In this document: positions 24,319 through 32,801 of the stretch, in pieces | Numbering within the stretch: the first letter of the stretch is position 1 | Layout: each line of letters begins with the position of its first letter | Origin: Erythrobacter litoralis HTCC2594 | GTDB lineage: Bacteria > Pseudomonadota > Alphaproteobacteria > Sphingomonadales > Sphingomonadaceae | Length of the DNA: 64,000 nucleotides | Assembly: GCF_000013005.1 (NCBI RefSeq) | Contig: NC_007722.1 | Location: 997,501-1,061,500 of the forward strand | Direction: 5' to 3' | Notes under the pieces: generated by a model | What the model saw: the letters and a program-made list of their open reading frames with translations, nothing else | Told to the model about the DNA's origin: nothing | Databases searched by the model: none | Position numbers and translations under genes: made by a program

Positions 24319-25428
24319 TCAATGTGCTTGCAGTTGCTCATCGAGAAAAGCGGCGACGTCTTTCAGATCGACGTCCTTCGCAAGATATGCTGCACCGATG
24401 CTGCGCAGCAAGAGGAAGGGCAGGGTGCCCGCATCCATCTTCTTGTCGTGCAGCATGTGAGTGACGAGTTCGGCACCATCTGTATCCATGTCGAGCGCCG
24501 CTATCTCGGAGGGCAAGCCGGCGCCCTCGACGGCTCTTGTGATAAGCGAAGCATCGCTATCGCCGAGATCTCCGCGGCGGGCCGAGTAGCGTGCGGCAAG
24601 CACCATGCCTGCCGCCACGCCTTCGCCATGCAGCAATCTGTCGGAAAAGCCCATCTGGGCTTCCAGCGCGTGCCCGAACGTATGACCGAGATTAAGCAGC
24701 GCCCTTGCGCCGGTCGTCTCGCGCTCGTCTTCGGCAACGATCCGGGCCTTGGCTGCGACACTGGTGGCGACGGCATATTCCAGCGCCTCGGGATCGCGCG
24801 CCAGAACCTGCGATCCGTTGTGCTGCAGCCAGTCGAAAAACGCCCGGTCGCCCAACACGCCGTACTTGAGCACCTCGGCATAGCCTGAACGCATTTCGCG
24901 TTCGGGCAAGGTGTCGAGAGTCGCAAGGTCGGCCAACACAAGCGATGGTTGGTGAAATGCGCCGATCAGGTTTTTTCCTGTCGAACTATTGATCGCCGTC
25001 TTGCCGCCGACAGAACTGTCGACCTGAGCCAGCAAGGTCGTGGGAATTTGTATGAAGCCGCAGCCGCGCTTCAGGATCGCACAGGCGAAGCCGGTCAGGT
25101 CGCCGACGACTCCGCCGCCGAGCGCGAACACATGGTTGCCGCGCTCAACCTCCTGCTCCAGCAACCAATCGGTCAGTCGCTGCAGGCTCGCCCAGCTTTT
25201 TGAGCCCTCGCCGGGTGGCACTTCGTAGAGAGCGATGGCCCAGCCGGCAGAATGCGCCGCCTGCGAGAAACGTTCGCCGTGATGACGCCATGCGTTCGTG
25301 TCAGCGACGACTACGAGGCGCGATTTTCGCACAAAGGGCGCGGCCAGCGACCCGAGCCGATCGATCACGTCGCGTCCGACGTGGACTTGGTATCCGCGCC
25401 CTGCCAGTTCGACCGGAATCACAGCCAT
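24319..25428 (-). CDS. aroB: 3-dehydroquinate synthase
   Basis: Second enzyme of the shikimate pathway, NAD- and Zn-dependent. The 369-residue protein shows FALGGGVVGDLTGFACA near 105, PTTLLAQVDSSVGGKTAINSSTGKN near 130, and the metal-binding LLNLGHTFGHALEAQ near 245. The ATG lies inside the end of aroK (10-bp overlap), so aroK-aroB is a coupled pair, a common order in proteobacteria. Length and motifs are ordinary. Confidence 0.96.
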   Translation of the reverse strand: MAVIPVELAGRGYQVHVGRDVIDRLGSLAAPFVRKSRLVVVADTNAWRHHGERFSQAAHSAGWAIALYEVPPGEGSKSWASLQRLTDWLLEQEVERGNHVFALGGGVVGDLTGFACAILKRGCGFIQIPTTLLAQVDSSVGGKTAINSSTGKNLIGAFHQPSLVLADLATLDTLPEREMRSGYAEVLKYGVLGDRAFFDWLQHNGSQVLARDPEALEYAVATSVAAKARIVAEDERETTGARALLNLGHTFGHALEAQMGFSDRLLHGEGVAAGMVLAARYSARRGDLGDSDASLITRAVEGAGLPSEIAALDMDTDGAELVTHMLHDKKMDAGTLPFLLLRSIGAAYLAKDVDLKDVAAFLDEQLQAH

Positions 25429-25988
25429 CGGTCGATTGCCTCCAGGATTTGCGTTGCGGTCCGCAAGTGCGGTCCGTCACCGCTGCTTACCCGGATCGGA
25501 GCCTGCGAATAGAACTTCTCGCGCTCACGATGAAGACGGGCCAGGATCTCCTCGGGATCGCCCTGACGGAGAAGTGGCCGGGTATCGCGGCGACCGGTTC
25601 GTTCGACCAGCGTGGGTATGTCGCAATCGATCCACACGGCGATCCCCTGGTCGAGGATCAGCGCGCGGGTTTCGGCGTTGACGAAGGCACCGCCGCCGGT
25701 CGCAATAACGCCGTGACCCTCTCCCATAAGACGCGCGATAACCCTCCGCTCTCCGTCACGAAAATAGTCCTCGCCAAAGGCACTGAAGATTTCCGAGATC
25801 GACATTTGCGCTGCCTCTTCGATCTCGTCGTCGGCATCGATGAAATCGCGCTGCATAAGCTTGGCCAGCCGCCGACCGACCGTCGATTTGCCTACCCCCA
25901 TCAGTCCGACCAATACCACCGGCCGCGTGACCCGGTGGGCCATGGCGGCAATAGCGCCGTCGCCGGGGGAGGATGCGTCGTGATGCAT
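25419..25988 (-). CDS. aroK: Shikimate kinase
   Basis: Phosphorylates shikimate at O3. The 189-residue P-loop kinase has VLVGLMGVGKSTVGRRLA (Walker A), DFIDADDEIEEAAQMSISEIFSAFGE (substrate-binding Asp and Arg region), ATGGGAFVN, and the LID region TGRRDTRPLL. An internal ATG, 15 codons downstream (MAHRVTRP), is a plausible alternative start. It heads the aroK-aroB pair and diverges from the small membrane gene at 26060. Confidence 0.94.
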   Translation of the reverse strand: MHHDASSPGDGAIAAMAHRVTRPVVLVGLMGVGKSTVGRRLAKLMQRDFIDADDEIEEAAQMSISEIFSAFGEDYFRDGERRVIARLMGEGHGVIATGGGAFVNAETRALILDQGIAVWIDCDIPTLVERTGRRDTRPLLRQGDPEEILARLHREREKFYSQAPIRVSSGDGPHLRTATQILEAIDRWL

Positions 25989-26059
25989 TGCCGCTGGGCC
26001 TAGAGATGGGCTAGGGCGAAAGCAATAAAGGCTAACTATTGCAGGAAACGGGTTTGGCT

Positions 26060-26194
26060 ATGCGTCGACGGCGGTGGGGCACGGGCTTTTTGCTTGTGCT
26101 GATAATCGTGATCGGCGCGCTGTGGTGGCATGGCGGTCGCGAACCGCTGCGCCCGATCGAACAGCAAATCCCGGTCCCGGAGGGTTTGGAATGA
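26060..26194 (+). CDS. Tiny single-pass membrane protein, unknown function
   Basis: A 44-residue frame beginning MRRRRWGTGFLLVLIIVIG: a positively charged N-terminus followed by one hydrophobic segment (about 8-23) and a short polar tail ending PVPEGLE. The ATGA at its end overlaps the ATG of the next gene by 4 bp, which is the main argument that it is translated. It resembles a membrane anchor. I do not recognise it. Confidence 0.5.
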   Translation: MRRRRWGTGFLLVLIIVIGALWWHGGREPLRPIEQQIPVPEGLE

Positions 26195-28053
26195 AGCGCG
26201 TTACGGTGTGTGGGCTGCTGGCGGGTGTGGGGGCGCTGGCCCTGTCCATGACCATGGTCGAAGCGCAGGCGGCACCGGAATCGCTGCTGCCACCCGGATT
26301 CGACGATCCCGCCCCCGCGCCCACGCCGACCCCGCGACCGACGGCCACCCAGCGTCCATCCACGCCAGTGACGCCGTCGCAGCCGTCTGCGCCTTCGGCT
26401 ACGGGCAGCGCGGTCGTACAACCGATACCGGAGGGCGGAGAGAGGCCAGCAGCGCCGTCCATGCCATCGGGCCTGCCATCATTGGCAGAGCTGGAAGACC
26501 TCGACCCCGACGAACTGGACGAATTGCTCGGCCTCAAGCCGAAATTCGACATCCCTCCCGCTGCACGGCGGTCGATGGAGCGGGTCGGACTGCTCGACCG
26601 GAGCGAGGGTGGCCTTCCGGAGGCCGCGCTGGCCCGCCAGCCTGCATCGTTGGTGCGGGCGGCACTCGAAGGCACCAGGGGGCCACTGGTGTCGCGCTGG
26701 GGGCACATATTGCTGCGCCGCGCGCTCGCCAGTCGCCTGCAAGCGCCTGACGGCATGTCGCCCATCGAATTCGCCGGATTGCGCGCGCAGGTCCTGGCGC
26801 GGATGGGAGAATACGAGGCCGCACGCGGTATCAGCCAGGACGTCGATACCGGCAACTGGAACGCGACTCTCGCCGATGCGGCAGTCACCTCCTACGTTGC
26901 CACCGGCGACCTCATCGGCGCGTGTCCGCTCGCGCGTTTCCGCGCCGACTTGCGGGAAGGCACGCAGTGGGAAATGATCCGATCCATCTGCAACGCGTTC
27001 GCCGGCGAGACCGCGCGTGCTCGTTCCAATCTTATCCGCATGCGACGCGGCGACGATACAGCCAATATCGATGTCCTTCTGGCGCAGCGCTATGCCGGCG
27101 CGGCGGGGCGCGGGCGAAGCGCCGTGAATCTCGAATGGGACGGTGTGGAGGAACTCACCCCGTGGCGGTACGGGCTTGCAACCGCGCTCGGGGCGGAAAT
27201 CCCGGAAAGCCTGACCGACGATCTCGAACCGTACTACCAGCGCGTTTCTGCCCGACTGCCGATGCTGCCGCTGTCGCAGCGGCTTCCCGGTGCGGAACGG
27301 GCCGCGCGCGAGGGGATTCTCTCGTCGTCGGCGCTCATCGACCTCTATTCCCGCTATTATGCCGAGTCCGGTCTCGAAGGCGACTTCGGCCAGCGCGCGG
27401 GTCAACTGCGCGACGGATATGTGGGCGCCGAGCCAGCGATCCGCCTACAGGCCATTCGATCGGTCTGGGGCACGGGCGACAATCCCGACTATGCGCGCAA
27501 GGTCCTGACGGCCTATGCCGCGGCGCGGATTCCGGCGAACAAGGATTTCGCCGAAGATGCCGCCGGGCTCATTGCGGCCATGCTGTCGGCAGGGCTCGAT
27601 CGCGACGCTCTCGAGTGGGGAACCGTGGTTCCGGAAGGCAGCGAGGCGTGGGCGCTGCTGGTGCTCGCGCAGCCCAATCGTGGCTCGCCCGTCGATGATG
27701 GCGCGCTGGACAGTTTCGTCGGGGACGACGGTAGCGACGAGCAGCGCAAGTCGGCTTTCCTCGTCGCGGGCCTCGCCGGATTGGATCGCATCGATGCCTC
27801 GACGCGCGACGATTACAACCAGTCGCTGCGCCTTGACCTTGGCCGCCAAAGCAACTGGAGCAGGTTGATCAGCCAGGCGGGCGACGCGCAGAACCAGGCG
27901 CTTGTCGCGCTGCTTGCCGGGGTCGGAATGCAGGGCGAAGGCTGGCAGCGCATGACACCGCGTCACCTCTTCCATATCGTCCGCGCTCTCGACCGAGCAG
28001 GACTTTCCGCCGAAGCACGGATGATCGCCGCGGAGGCGGTCGCGAGGGCCTGA
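26191..28053 (+). CDS. Secreted Pro-rich protein with helical-repeat body, unknown function
   Basis: A 620-residue protein with a signal peptide (MKRVTVCGLLAGVGALALSM to about AQA|A). A Pro/Thr/Ser-rich linker spans about residues 34-85 (APTPTPRPTATQRPSTPVTP). A long Ala/Leu/Glu/Arg-rich body looks like stacked helices of TPR or Sel1 style, though no exact repeat was measured. No catalytic motif was found. Its start overlaps the 44-residue membrane gene, and xerD begins 7 bp after its stop. A periplasmic scaffold role is a guess only. Confidence 0.8.
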   Translation: MKRVTVCGLLAGVGALALSMTMVEAQAAPESLLPPGFDDPAPAPTPTPRPTATQRPSTPVTPSQPSAPSATGSAVVQPIPEGGERPAAPSMPSGLPSLAELEDLDPDELDELLGLKPKFDIPPAARRSMERVGLLDRSEGGLPEAALARQPASLVRAALEGTRGPLVSRWGHILLRRALASRLQAPDGMSPIEFAGLRAQVLARMGEYEAARGISQDVDTGNWNATLADAAVTSYVATGDLIGACPLARFRADLREGTQWEMIRSICNAFAGETARARSNLIRMRRGDDTANIDVLLAQRYAGAAGRGRSAVNLEWDGVEELTPWRYGLATALGAEIPESLTDDLEPYYQRVSARLPMLPLSQRLPGAERAAREGILSSSALIDLYSRYYAESGLEGDFGQRAGQLRDGYVGAEPAIRLQAIRSVWGTGDNPDYARKVLTAYAAARIPANKDFAEDAAGLIAAMLSAGLDRDALEWGTVVPEGSEAWALLVLAQPNRGSPVDDGALDSFVGDDGSDEQRKSAFLVAGLAGLDRIDASTRDDYNQSLRLDLGRQSNWSRLISQAGDAQNQALVALLAGVGMQGEGWQRMTPRHLFHIVRALDRAGLSAEARMIAAEAVARA

Positions 28054-28060
28054 GGCAAAG

Positions 28061-28981
28061 GTGGCCAAGGCTTCCGCCGCCATCGAGGAATTTCTCGCCA
28101 TGCTGGCGGCCGAACGCGGTGCGGCTGCCAATACGCTGGCGGCCTACAGGCGCGATCTCGAAGGGGCAGAGGCGCTTGCAGGTGACTTGGCAACCGCCAG
28201 GCGACCTGCGCTTTCCAGGCTCGGTTCGGCATGGTCCGATCTTGCGCCGGCTACCGTAGCGCGGAAGGCATCGGCCCTCAGGCAGTTCTATGGTTTTCTC
28301 GTCGACGAAGGTCTGCGCGAGGACGATCCTTCGTCCGCGCTTCCGCGCCCGACGATGCGCAGGCCGCTGCCCAAGACTTTATCGCACAAGGAGGTCGAGC
28401 GCCTGTTCGAGCAGGCCGAACGGGAGGCGGAGACCAGTCGCCCCCTGCCGGTGCGGCTCCTGGCCCTGATCGAATTGCTGTATGGTTCGGGCCTTCGTGC
28501 GACCGAACTGGTTTCCCTGCCGGTCGCTGCCGTGCCCCGCGACGCACCATTTCTCACGGTCACCGGCAAGGGCGGCGTCGCCCGCATGGTGCCGGTGAGC
28601 GGCCGCGCGCGAGAGGCGCTGCAAAGCTGGATGGGGCTTCGGGGCAGCGATTCCCCGTACCTGTTCCCATCGCGAAAGGCGCACATCACGCGTGTTCGCC
28701 TGTTCCAGATGCTCAAGGAACTGGCGGTGCGTGCCGATCTGAATCCGGACAAGGTCAGCCCGCATGTCTTGCGCCATGCCTTTGCGACGCATCTGCTGGA
28801 AGGGGGCGCGGATTTGCGTGTCCTGCAGACGCTGCTCGGCCACGCGGACATTTCGACGACGCAAATCTACACCCATGTCGATGCCGCGCGGCTCGTCGCG
28901 CTGGTCAACGAGCGCCATCCGCTGTCGGCGCGGGCAGCTGGCAAACGCAGCACGCTTGCAGAAAAGCGAACGGAGGACTAG
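28061..28981 (+). CDS. xerD: Tyrosine recombinase XerD (chromosome dimer resolution)
   Basis: Acts with XerC at dif to resolve chromosome dimers. The 306-residue protein has the N-terminal SAM-like core-binding domain and the full catalytic set: Arg146 (GLRATEL), Lys170 (TGKGG), His235 and Arg238 (HVLRHAFATH), His261 (LLGHADIST) and the nucleophile Tyr270 (IYTHV). The GTG start is used. The setting, followed by accA and with no phage genes or att sites, marks it as the housekeeping recombinase and not a mobile-element integrase. Confidence 0.92.
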   Translation: MAKASAAIEEFLAMLAAERGAAANTLAAYRRDLEGAEALAGDLATARRPALSRLGSAWSDLAPATVARKASALRQFYGFLVDEGLREDDPSSALPRPTMRRPLPKTLSHKEVERLFEQAEREAETSRPLPVRLLALIELLYGSGLRATELVSLPVAAVPRDAPFLTVTGKGGVARMVPVSGRAREALQSWMGLRGSDSPYLFPSRKAHITRVRLFQMLKELAVRADLNPDKVSPHVLRHAFATHLLEGGADLRVLQTLLGHADISTTQIYTHVDAARLVALVNERHPLSARAAGKRSTLAEKRTED

Positions 28982-28990
28982 CGCACCGGC

Positions 28991-29935
28991 ATGAATTCCT
29001 ATCTCGAATTCGAGAAGCCCGTTGCCCAGCTCGAAGCGCGGATCGCAGAATTGCGGTCGGCTGCCGAAGGCGACGAGGTCGATATCTCGAACGAACTCAA
29101 GCGGCTCGAGCGCAAGAGCGCCGCGCTGCTTACCAGTACCTACTCTGCGCTCACGCCGTGGCAGAAAACGCAGGTCGCGCGCCATCCGCAGCGTCCGCAT
29201 TTTCGCGATTTCGTAAAGCATGCCTTCGACGAGTTCGTCCCGCTTGGCGGCGATCGCAATTACGGCGAAGATGAAGCGATCATGGGCGGCCTCGCGACCT
29301 TGCGCGGCCGCAAGGTGGTGCTCATCGGTCATGAAAAGGGCAATGATACCGAGAGTCGGCTGCGCCACAATTTCGGCATGGGCAAACCGGAAGGGTATCG
29401 CAAGGCGATCCGGCTGATGGACCTCGCCGGGCGTTTCGGACTGCCGGTCGTCACATTGGTCGACACATCGGGCGCGTTTCCGGGCGTCGAGGCCGAAGAG
29501 CGCGGGCAGGCAGAGGCTATTGCCCGTTCGACCGAAGCCTGTCTGGCCTTGCCGGTGCCGATGGTGGCTACGATTGTGGGCGAGGGCGGTTCGGGCGGCG
29601 CCGTGGCGCTCGCGAGCGCCGAGCGCGTGCTGATGCTGGAGCACGCGGTCTATTCTGTCATCTCGCCCGAAGGCTGCGCGTCCATCTTGTGGCGCACGGC
29701 GGAAAAGGCGCCCGATGCGGCAGAGGCCATGAAGGTGACCGCGCAGCATTTGCTCGATCTGAAGGTGATCGACCGGATCGTGAAGGAGCCGACCGGTGGC
29801 GCGCATCGCGATCCTTCGGCGATCTGCGAAACGCTTGCCAATGCAATAGATGAGGAACTGGATGCCTTGGCGGACTTGCCGGGCGAGACGCTGCGCCGCA
29901 TGCGCGAAGAACGGTTTTTGCAGATCGGCGGATAA
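28991..29935 (+). CDS. accA: Acetyl-CoA carboxylase carboxyltransferase subunit alpha
   Basis: One half of the carboxyltransferase that makes malonyl-CoA for fatty-acid synthesis; the partner AccD is not in the window. The 314 residues begin MNSYLEFEKPVAQLEARI and contain FGMGKPEGYRKAIRLM, VTLVDTSGAFPGVEAEERGQAEAIA, IVGEGGSGGAVALA and ISPEGCASILWR. All are typical AccA signatures at typical length. It follows xerD by 9 bp, so the two are probably co-transcribed. Confidence 0.96.
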   Translation: MNSYLEFEKPVAQLEARIAELRSAAEGDEVDISNELKRLERKSAALLTSTYSALTPWQKTQVARHPQRPHFRDFVKHAFDEFVPLGGDRNYGEDEAIMGGLATLRGRKVVLIGHEKGNDTESRLRHNFGMGKPEGYRKAIRLMDLAGRFGLPVVTLVDTSGAFPGVEAEERGQAEAIARSTEACLALPVPMVATIVGEGGSGGAVALASAERVLMLEHAVYSVISPEGCASILWRTAEKAPDAAEAMKVTAQHLLDLKVIDRIVKEPTGGAHRDPSAICETLANAIDEELDALADLPGETLRRMREERFLQIGG

Positions 29936-29946
29936 CGCCGCGTCGC

Positions 29947-29972
29947 GGAACTTGCAGGGCCATTCGCACGTT
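29947..29972 (+). promoter_or_regulatory. EcfG-type (general stress) promoter upstream of the M48 protease
   Basis: GGAAC at 29947-29951, a 17-bp spacer, then CGTT at 29969-29972. This is the general-stress sigma EcfG promoter form described in alphaproteobacteria. The start codon it would serve is at 30042, 70 bp downstream. Match made by eye. Confidence 0.5.
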
Positions 29973-30041
29973 TGATCTCTCGGTGGGAGCGGTTCGCTCG
30001 AGCGAAGCGCTTGATTCCGTACGAACCGAGGGACACGCATA

Positions 30042-31517
30042 ATGAAAACCAAGCGTATTTTGGCATCCGTTTCCGCAGCCGCAATGAGCCTGGCATTGAC
30101 AGGCTGCATGGGCGGAGGTGGCTCGATCCCGAGTGCTTCTGCCCCCATCACGCAGACAGAATCGCAACAGGGCGCCGAAGCGCATCCCAAGCTGCTGGCC
30201 GAATTCGGCGGCCGGATGACAGGCGTGCACGCCGACTATGTCGAGCGCGTCGGCAAGAACATCGCGGTTCAGTCGGGACTCGGAAATGCGCGCGAGGATT
30301 TCACCGTCAGCCTCGTCAACAGTTCGGTCAACAATGCTTTCGCGATTCCCGGTGGCTATATTTACACCACACGCCAACTCGTCGGCCTGATGAATAATGA
30401 AGCCGAACTGGCAGCCGTGCTGGGCCACGAAGTGGGCCATGTCGCCGCCCGTCATTCGCAACGCCGGCAGCAGGCCGCACAGCGCAACTCCATCCTCGGT
30501 GTCCTAGGTGCCATCGCATCGGGCGTCTTGCTAGGCGATAGCGGTATCGGCGATACGCTCTCGCGCGGTTTCCTGCAGGGGTCGCAGCTTCTGACGCTGC
30601 GCTTTTCCCGCAGTCAGGAACTGGAGGCGGACGAGCTTGGCATCCGTTATCTGACGAATGCCGGATACGATCCCCAGGCTATGAGCACCGTGCTGCGCAG
30701 TCTTGCGCTTCAGAACAGCCTCGATGCGCAATTGCAGGGTCGCAACGCGACTATCCCCGAATGGGCTTCGACCCACCCCGATCCCGCCAGTCGTGTTTCT
30801 ACCGCTTCCCAGAAGGCGCGGGGGCTATCCGGCACGGTGACCAATCGCGACACCTTTCTGTCCGGCATCGATGGGCTGCTATATGGTGATGATCCTGCAC
30901 AGGGCGTGATCGAAGGCCAACGCTTCATTCACCCCGAACTCGGTTTCTCGTTCACTTCGCCCAACGGCTTCTACATGGTGAACGGGACCCGTGCGGTGTC
31001 GATCAACGGCGACGGCGGCCAAGCGCAGCTGACCATCGCGCGCTATGATGGGAATCTCGAGACTTATGTCCGTTCGGTGTTCTCGGCGCTCGGCGGCAAC
31101 CAGCAGCAGCTCACACCTTCGTCGCTTCAGCGCACAACGGTGAACGGTTTGCCCGCCGTCTATGGGACAGCGCGAGTCAATACCGGCCAGCGAACGGTGG
31201 ACGTGGCTGTCTTCGCCTACGAGCTTGCACCTGACCGCGCCTATCATTTCCAAGCGATAACGCCGTCGGGCCGGATGAGCACCTTTACCCCCATGTTCAA
31301 CTCGATGAGGCGCATCACCAGTGCAGAGGCCAGTGCGGTCATCCCGCGGCGGATCGATGTCGTCACCGTGGGCAGGGGGGACACGGTCGCAACGCTCGCC
31401 CGCCGGATGGCCTATGATCGCGCGCAAGTCGAACGCTTCAGGGTCCTCAACGGTCTCGGAGCGAATGATACCTTGCAGGCCGGTCAGAAGGTGAAGATCG
31501 TGGTGCGCGCTCGCTGA
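30042..31517 (+). CDS. M48-family metalloprotease lipoprotein with C-terminal LysM-like domain
   Basis: A 491-residue envelope protein. The N-terminus is a lipoprotein signal with LTGC (Cys22 as lipid attachment). The protease part has HEVGHVAARHS (zinc ligands His129 and His133) and ELEADELGIRYL for the third ligand, as in BepA/YfgC proteins that tend outer-membrane assembly. The C-terminal segment VGRGDTVATLARRM...LNGLGANDTLQAGQKVKIV resembles LysM, suggesting contact with peptidoglycan. A perfect terminator hairpin follows. An EcfG-like promoter upstream suggests stress control. Confidence 0.92.
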   Translation: MKTKRILASVSAAAMSLALTGCMGGGGSIPSASAPITQTESQQGAEAHPKLLAEFGGRMTGVHADYVERVGKNIAVQSGLGNAREDFTVSLVNSSVNNAFAIPGGYIYTTRQLVGLMNNEAELAAVLGHEVGHVAARHSQRRQQAAQRNSILGVLGAIASGVLLGDSGIGDTLSRGFLQGSQLLTLRFSRSQELEADELGIRYLTNAGYDPQAMSTVLRSLALQNSLDAQLQGRNATIPEWASTHPDPASRVSTASQKARGLSGTVTNRDTFLSGIDGLLYGDDPAQGVIEGQRFIHPELGFSFTSPNGFYMVNGTRAVSINGDGGQAQLTIARYDGNLETYVRSVFSALGGNQQQLTPSSLQRTTVNGLPAVYGTARVNTGQRTVDVAVFAYELAPDRAYHFQAITPSGRMSTFTPMFNSMRRITSAEASAVIPRRIDVVTVGRGDTVATLARRMAYDRAQVERFRVLNGLGANDTLQAGQKVKIVVRAR

Positions 31518-31540
31518 GCGTCAAATAATCCGACACAAAC

Positions 31541-31572
31541 AAAAACGGCGGGGAACGCTCCCCGCCGTTTCC
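31541..31572. terminator. Perfect bidirectional terminator hairpin
   Basis: AAACGGCGGGGA (31543-31554) and TCCCCGCCGTTT (31559-31570) pair perfectly over 12 bp with a 4-base loop, with A and T flanks. It lies between the M48 gene (plus) and the pilin gene (minus) and can serve both. Confidence 0.85.
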
Positions 31573-31593
31573 GTGTGGTTATTCGACCGAGTC

Positions 31594-31758
31594 TTAGACG
31601 GACATCGTGGTCGAAACCGAGCTGAAGGTGTTGCTCAGCTGGTTGCCGAGGCCCTGCATGGCGACGATGGCAGCGACAGCGATCAGAGCAGCAATCAGGC
31701 CATACTCGATGGCGGTTGCACCCTGCTCGTCCTTCATGAGGTTGTTGAAGAATTTCAT
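31594..31758 (-). CDS. Flp/Fap-type pilin (first copy)
   Basis: A 54-residue type IVb pilin precursor: MKFFNNLMKDEQG | ATAIEYGLIAALIAVAAIV. The G-ATAIEYG junction is the expected prepilin peptidase (TadV/CpaA) cleavage site, and the hydrophobic segment that follows drives assembly. AGGAG precedes the ATG. No tad/cpa assembly genes are present in the window, so it is either a scattered pilin locus or serves an assembly system elsewhere. A 12-bp palindrome lies upstream. Confidence 0.9.
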   Translation of the reverse strand: MKFFNNLMKDEQGATAIEYGLIAALIAVAAIVAMQGLGNQLSNTFSSVSTTMSV

Positions 31759-31804
31759 TGATAGTCTCCTGGTTTTCAGTCTTCGGTACCCGACTCTTTC
31801 CAGA

Positions 31805-31816
31805 CGTTCCGGAACG
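31805..31816. promoter_or_regulatory. 12-bp perfect palindrome upstream of the pilin gene
   Basis: CGTTCCGGAACG lies about 47 bp before the ATG of the first pilin gene. A perfect palindrome at this distance could be an operator. It also contains GGAAC in both directions, but no EcfG -10 element is correctly spaced on the minus strand. Confidence 0.35.
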
Positions 31817-31875
31817 AGTGATTTTGGGGTTTAAGCGCGACGAGTTGACAAATTCCTAAGGTGAATGGCGATTTC

Positions 31876-32064
31876 TCAGACGCCCGACTGATCTATCGCT
31901 TGCTGCGAAGTCGACGACACATGATCCCACATGGCGACGGTTTCGTTGCCGACGCCCTGCACCGCCGCGACCATCGCGAGGAAGACGAGTGCGAGGATAA
32001 GCCCGTACTCGACGGCCGTCGCGCCAGCCTCGTCTTGCAGTAGTGATGTGATCAGTTTTCGCAC
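31876..32064 (-). CDS. Flp/Fap-type pilin (second copy)
   Basis: A 62-residue pilin precursor with MRKLITSLLQDEAG | ATAVEYGLILALVFLAMVAAV. The cleavage junction and Glu5-Tyr of the mature protein are conserved, but the mature tail differs from the first copy and is longer. I choose the GTG at 32062-32064 because GGAG lies 6 bases before it; a GTG 4 codons upstream is the alternative. It follows the same strand as the first pilin, separated by 117 bp, so both may be expressed together or separately. Confidence 0.85.
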   Translation of the reverse strand: MRKLITSLLQDEAGATAVEYGLILALVFLAMVAAVQGVGNETVAMWDHVSSTSQQAIDQSGV

Positions 32065-32144
32065 AATAGACTCCACTCGCGTCTAGCCAGACAGCGCCCT
32101 TTTGATCCATCAGGGTAAAGAAAAGGTTCGCTGAAGATCGAAAA

Positions 32145-32558
32145 GTGAAAAGAAACTTTACACATGTGCTGGTTGTCGCTGCGGCGCTTTCCGATGGGGA
32201 AGGGCGGTGGCTGATGCACCGCAGGCCCGTCGGTAAGGAGCATGCGGGCCTGTGGGAGTTTCCCGGCGGCAAGGTCGAGCCAGGCGAAACCGTGCGGCAG
32301 GCGCTGGCGCGCGAGATGTTCGAGGAGTCGGCGCTCAAGCTCGATATAGATGCGATGCGGGAAGCCGGTTTTGCGGCATCGGATGCCGCCGTCGATGGCC
32401 GCGGAATCGTTTTGCTGCTTTACACTTGTTCGCGGTGGAGCGGGTCGATCACGGCGAAAGAGGGCGGAGAGTTCAAATGGCACAGACCCGCCGAGATCGC
32501 CAGGCTGCCGAAGCCGCCGCTCGACGTCGAACTGGCGCGGCAACTGTTCGAAAAATAG
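32145..32558 (+). CDS. mutT: Nudix hydrolase, MutT-type (8-oxo-dGTP cleansing)
   Basis: A 137-residue Nudix protein expected to hydrolyse 8-oxo-dGTP, preventing mutation. The Nudix box reads GGKVEPGETVRQALAREMFEE, followed by SAL where the usual residue after EE-x is Gly; here it is Ala. WEFPGGK and the C-terminal EFKWHRPAEIARLPKPPLD fit the MutT branch. The start is a GTG at 32145; a later in-frame GTG (MLVVAAAL) is possible. It ends 55 bp before tRNA-Arg. Confidence 0.88.
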   Translation: MKRNFTHVLVVAAALSDGEGRWLMHRRPVGKEHAGLWEFPGGKVEPGETVRQALAREMFEESALKLDIDAMREAGFAASDAAVDGRGIVLLLYTCSRWSGSITAKEGGEFKWHRPAEIARLPKPPLDVELARQLFEK

Positions 32559-32613
32559 CGGCGAAGGGGATTGCCAAGCCGTTGGCGCCCCCCTATGTGC
32601 CGCCCTCCGATGC

Positions 32614-32690
32614 GCGCCAGTAGCTCAGCTGGATAGAGTACCTGACTACGAATCAGGCGGTCGGAGGTTCGAATCCTTCCTGGCGCGCCA
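32614..32690 (+). tRNA. tRNA-Arg (anticodon ACG)
   Basis: A 77-nt cloverleaf. The acceptor GCGCCAG (32614-32620) pairs with CTGGCGC (32680-32686), then discriminator G and encoded CCA. D-arm GCTC...GAGT, anticodon stem CCTGA/TCAGG with loop CTACGAA (ACG), T-arm with GGTTCGAATCC. ACG-Arg is usually read as ICG after deamination. The 3' part is duplicated 130 bp downstream. Confidence 0.96.
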
Positions 32691-32726
32691 AGCAAGCCCA
32701 TCCCGGCAACGGGGTGGGCTTTCTTG
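32672..32726 (+). repeat. 55-bp direct repeat of tRNA-Arg 3' end plus terminator, copy 1
   Basis: Runs from inside the T-arm (AATCCTTCC) through the acceptor, CCA and the downstream terminator hairpin to TTCTTG. It is identical to 32802-32856. Confidence 0.9.
32696..32725 (+). terminator. Terminator after tRNA-Arg
   Basis: GCCCATCCC (32696-32704) and GGGGTGGGC (32711-32719) form a 9-bp stem with one T-G wobble and a 6-base loop, followed by TTTCTT. Confidence 0.8.
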
Positions 32727-32801
32727 GTTGGGCAGCGGGAAGGTTCGAACCTGTTCGGAGTCGAGGCGCAGCCGAGACGAGCGAGCCCGCAGGGCGAGAA
32801 C

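Noticed and set aside
28061-28981. Integrase of a mobile element
   Set aside because: Full XerD signature in a housekeeping setting (followed by accA), with no att repeats or phage genes nearby.
28379-30190. 603-codon minus-strand frame across xerD, accA and the M48 gene
   Set aside because: Runs through three supported genes and their gaps; composition is that of a shadow frame.
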